Position numbers and translations under genes: made by a program
The notes under the pieces: generated by a model
The model's input: only the letters and a program-made list of their open reading frames with translations
Told to the model about the DNA's origin: nothing
The model's database searches: none
Part shown: positions 62,754 through 64,000 of the stretch, one piece after another
Layout of the letters: every line of letters starts with the position of its first letter
Numbering within the stretch: the first letter of the stretch is position 1
Source of the DNA: Blattamonas nauphoetae
Lineage: Eukaryota; Preaxostyla; Oxymonadida
NCBI GenBank assembly: GCA_033064195.1
Contig: JARBJD010000084.1
Coordinates: 186,001-250,000, forward strand
Direction of reading: 5' to 3'
DNA: 64,000 bases

Positions 62754-64000
62754 TAGTCAGGACAAAACCCGATACTTTGATTTAACCCGATACCTCCGTG
62801 GTACCGCTGGTGTCCATCATTTTTGTTGATGACATTTCTCCACAATCACTTTTCATCATTTCATCTTTTGTTTTCAAGTGGAAGAATGAGTAATAAACGA
62901 TCATCATTTGAAAACCAGAACTGGTAATTGTGAATGTTGATGAAGTGAAATGTGATCAGACCCACAACAATGGAAAAGGACAGCCTGATCTCGCCTCCAC
63001 TTTCACCACGAGATGTTTACATTCTCATGAGTGGAAGTGACATCAGATCACTTCCATCTCGCGGAAAGAGATTAAAGATTTACGCAGAACAGAACGTGAC
63101 GCTTGATACTGTCGTCCAAGCCGGAGTCTGCAGCGAAGCGGCACTAAAGAGAGGAAGGAGAGCGGAAAAGAAAATCGCCCACCAGGAAAAGATGGAAGAC
63201 CGATACTATTGACAACTCAAGACGAAAATGAGTTGTATGATAAAATTCGACCAAGATCGCTGAGAAAAACCGATGAAAAAGCGGAGATCCTCCAAGAAGT
63301 CTTATTTTTTCACTTTTTTCCGTTTTAGATGAATATCATCTATTCAAAGAGTCCTAGATTCAATCCTGATCACCCGTCATTGAGTATGTGGAATGTCAAC
63401 GCATTCCTAAAACGTCATTCTCTCCTCGACTCTATGAAACCCGGATATTTAGACCCAGACCGATTGAAAGCATCCACTCTGCTAACATTGTCGGTTGGTA
63501 CGAACTGCTGGAGAGTACTGTGAGATTGGAAAACATCCACGATGACTTGATATTCAACTTGGACGAATCATCTCTCCGGATCGGAGAGGACAATTCTCTC
63601 TGGTCGTTTACTTTGCTGGCGAACAATGTCCTCCAATTCCTTCCGCTTCGCGTACAAAATGCGACACTCGTTGGAACGGTCAATTCCACTGGAATCCATC
63701 TTGATCCCATTTTACTATGGCCGTCCAAGCTTCCGTAAAAGAATTCGAAAATTTCCACAACAGCACATTCATGTCGAATACAACGAGTCAGGATGGATGA
63801 ATACGAAAACATACATCGAAATTATGTCAAATCACATCATTCCAGAAATCGTCGCATTTCGGCAACAAATCCACAAGACCAATCGGAATGCACTCCTACT
63901 GATGGATGGGCATCTTACAAGGCGAAATCCGGAAATCATTTTCTCTGTCAACAAAACCACATCCACATACTCCTCTACCCATCTCACACCTCGCACATTC
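62754..64000 (+). mobile_element. pogo-like (Tc1/mariner-related) transposon, decayed, right end outside window
   Basis: The left end TAGTCAGGACAAAACCCGAT follows TTA and, like the element at 11,486, carries two ACCCG words 18 bp apart. Transposase pieces follow in changing frames: an N-terminal DNA-binding part (62,973-63,160, with RGKRLKIYAEQNVTLDTVV), NRPPGKDGRPILLTTQDENE, then the DDE_1 catalytic core with LIFNLDES (first Asp), ESGWMNTKTYIEI, ALLLMDGHLTRRNPE (second Asp) and HIHILLYPSHTSHI at the window edge. I see about four frame changes and one TAG (63,329), so it cannot make transposase. A GTTTTAG just before an ATG could also be a splice acceptor. Confidence 0.75.

Noticed and set aside
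1-64000. Reassigned TAG or TAA codons as in some oxymonads
   Set aside because: Family genes stop at aligned TAG sites and several are followed at once by other stops (copy 10 TAG-TAA); large genes are open without in-frame TAG or TAA. Only the tail at 43,697 remains suggestive.

Overview
The window looks like nuclear DNA of an anaerobic flagellate of the oxymonad (Preaxostyla) type, most like the Blattamonas/Streblomastix kind. This rests on recalled similarity of the paralogous gene family and of the giant beta-helix/Ig-like surface proteins, plus compact genes, eukaryotic DNA transposons and very short candidate introns. No database was searched, so the species is uncertain. The standard code fits, with stops mostly TAG.

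Twelve copies (complete, split or truncated) of one about 350-residue all-helical gene family run through 1-52 kb, eleven on + and one on -. They have an ATG 25-26 nt after a CCCATAACGA-like box in nearly every copy. Their 3' flanks are also shared and usually contain a 38-bp C-rich minisatellite whose complement carries a G-quadruplex motif in each full unit. Offsets between copies show segmental duplication: about 7.36 kb between 27.7-30.6 and 35.1-38.0 kb, and an inverted pair at 23.4-25.6 and 50.5-52.2 kb.

Two giant surface-protein genes lie on the - strand. One (13.1-19.6 kb) has a frame slip and no visible membrane anchor. The other (43.7-49.5 kb) is complete, with signal peptide, beta-helix, Ig-like repeats, transmembrane segment and tail; a 206-codon Lys/Glu-rich frame continues past its TAG. 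A decayed helical-repeat gene lies at 41.0-42.6 kb.

Because the paralogs supply empty sites, several non-autonomous DNA transposons can be bounded exactly: a hAT-like element (3.9-4.8 kb), two TAGT...ACTA elements with 3-bp duplications (11.5-12.5 and 33.6-34.6 kb), a mariner-type MITE inside a gene (24.1 kb), and a nested pair carrying a tRNA-like Pol III unit (26.7-27.6 kb). A decayed pogo-like transposon begins at 62,754 and its terminus matches the 11.5-kb element.

The right end is an island of mobile DNA: a DIRS-like tyrosine-recombinase retrotransposon (53.1-56.7 kb), a minisatellite, a virus-like primase-helicase remnant (57.1-59.6 kb, - strand), then 3 kb of 166-bp and about 144-bp repeats with iteron-like TTGACA pairs.
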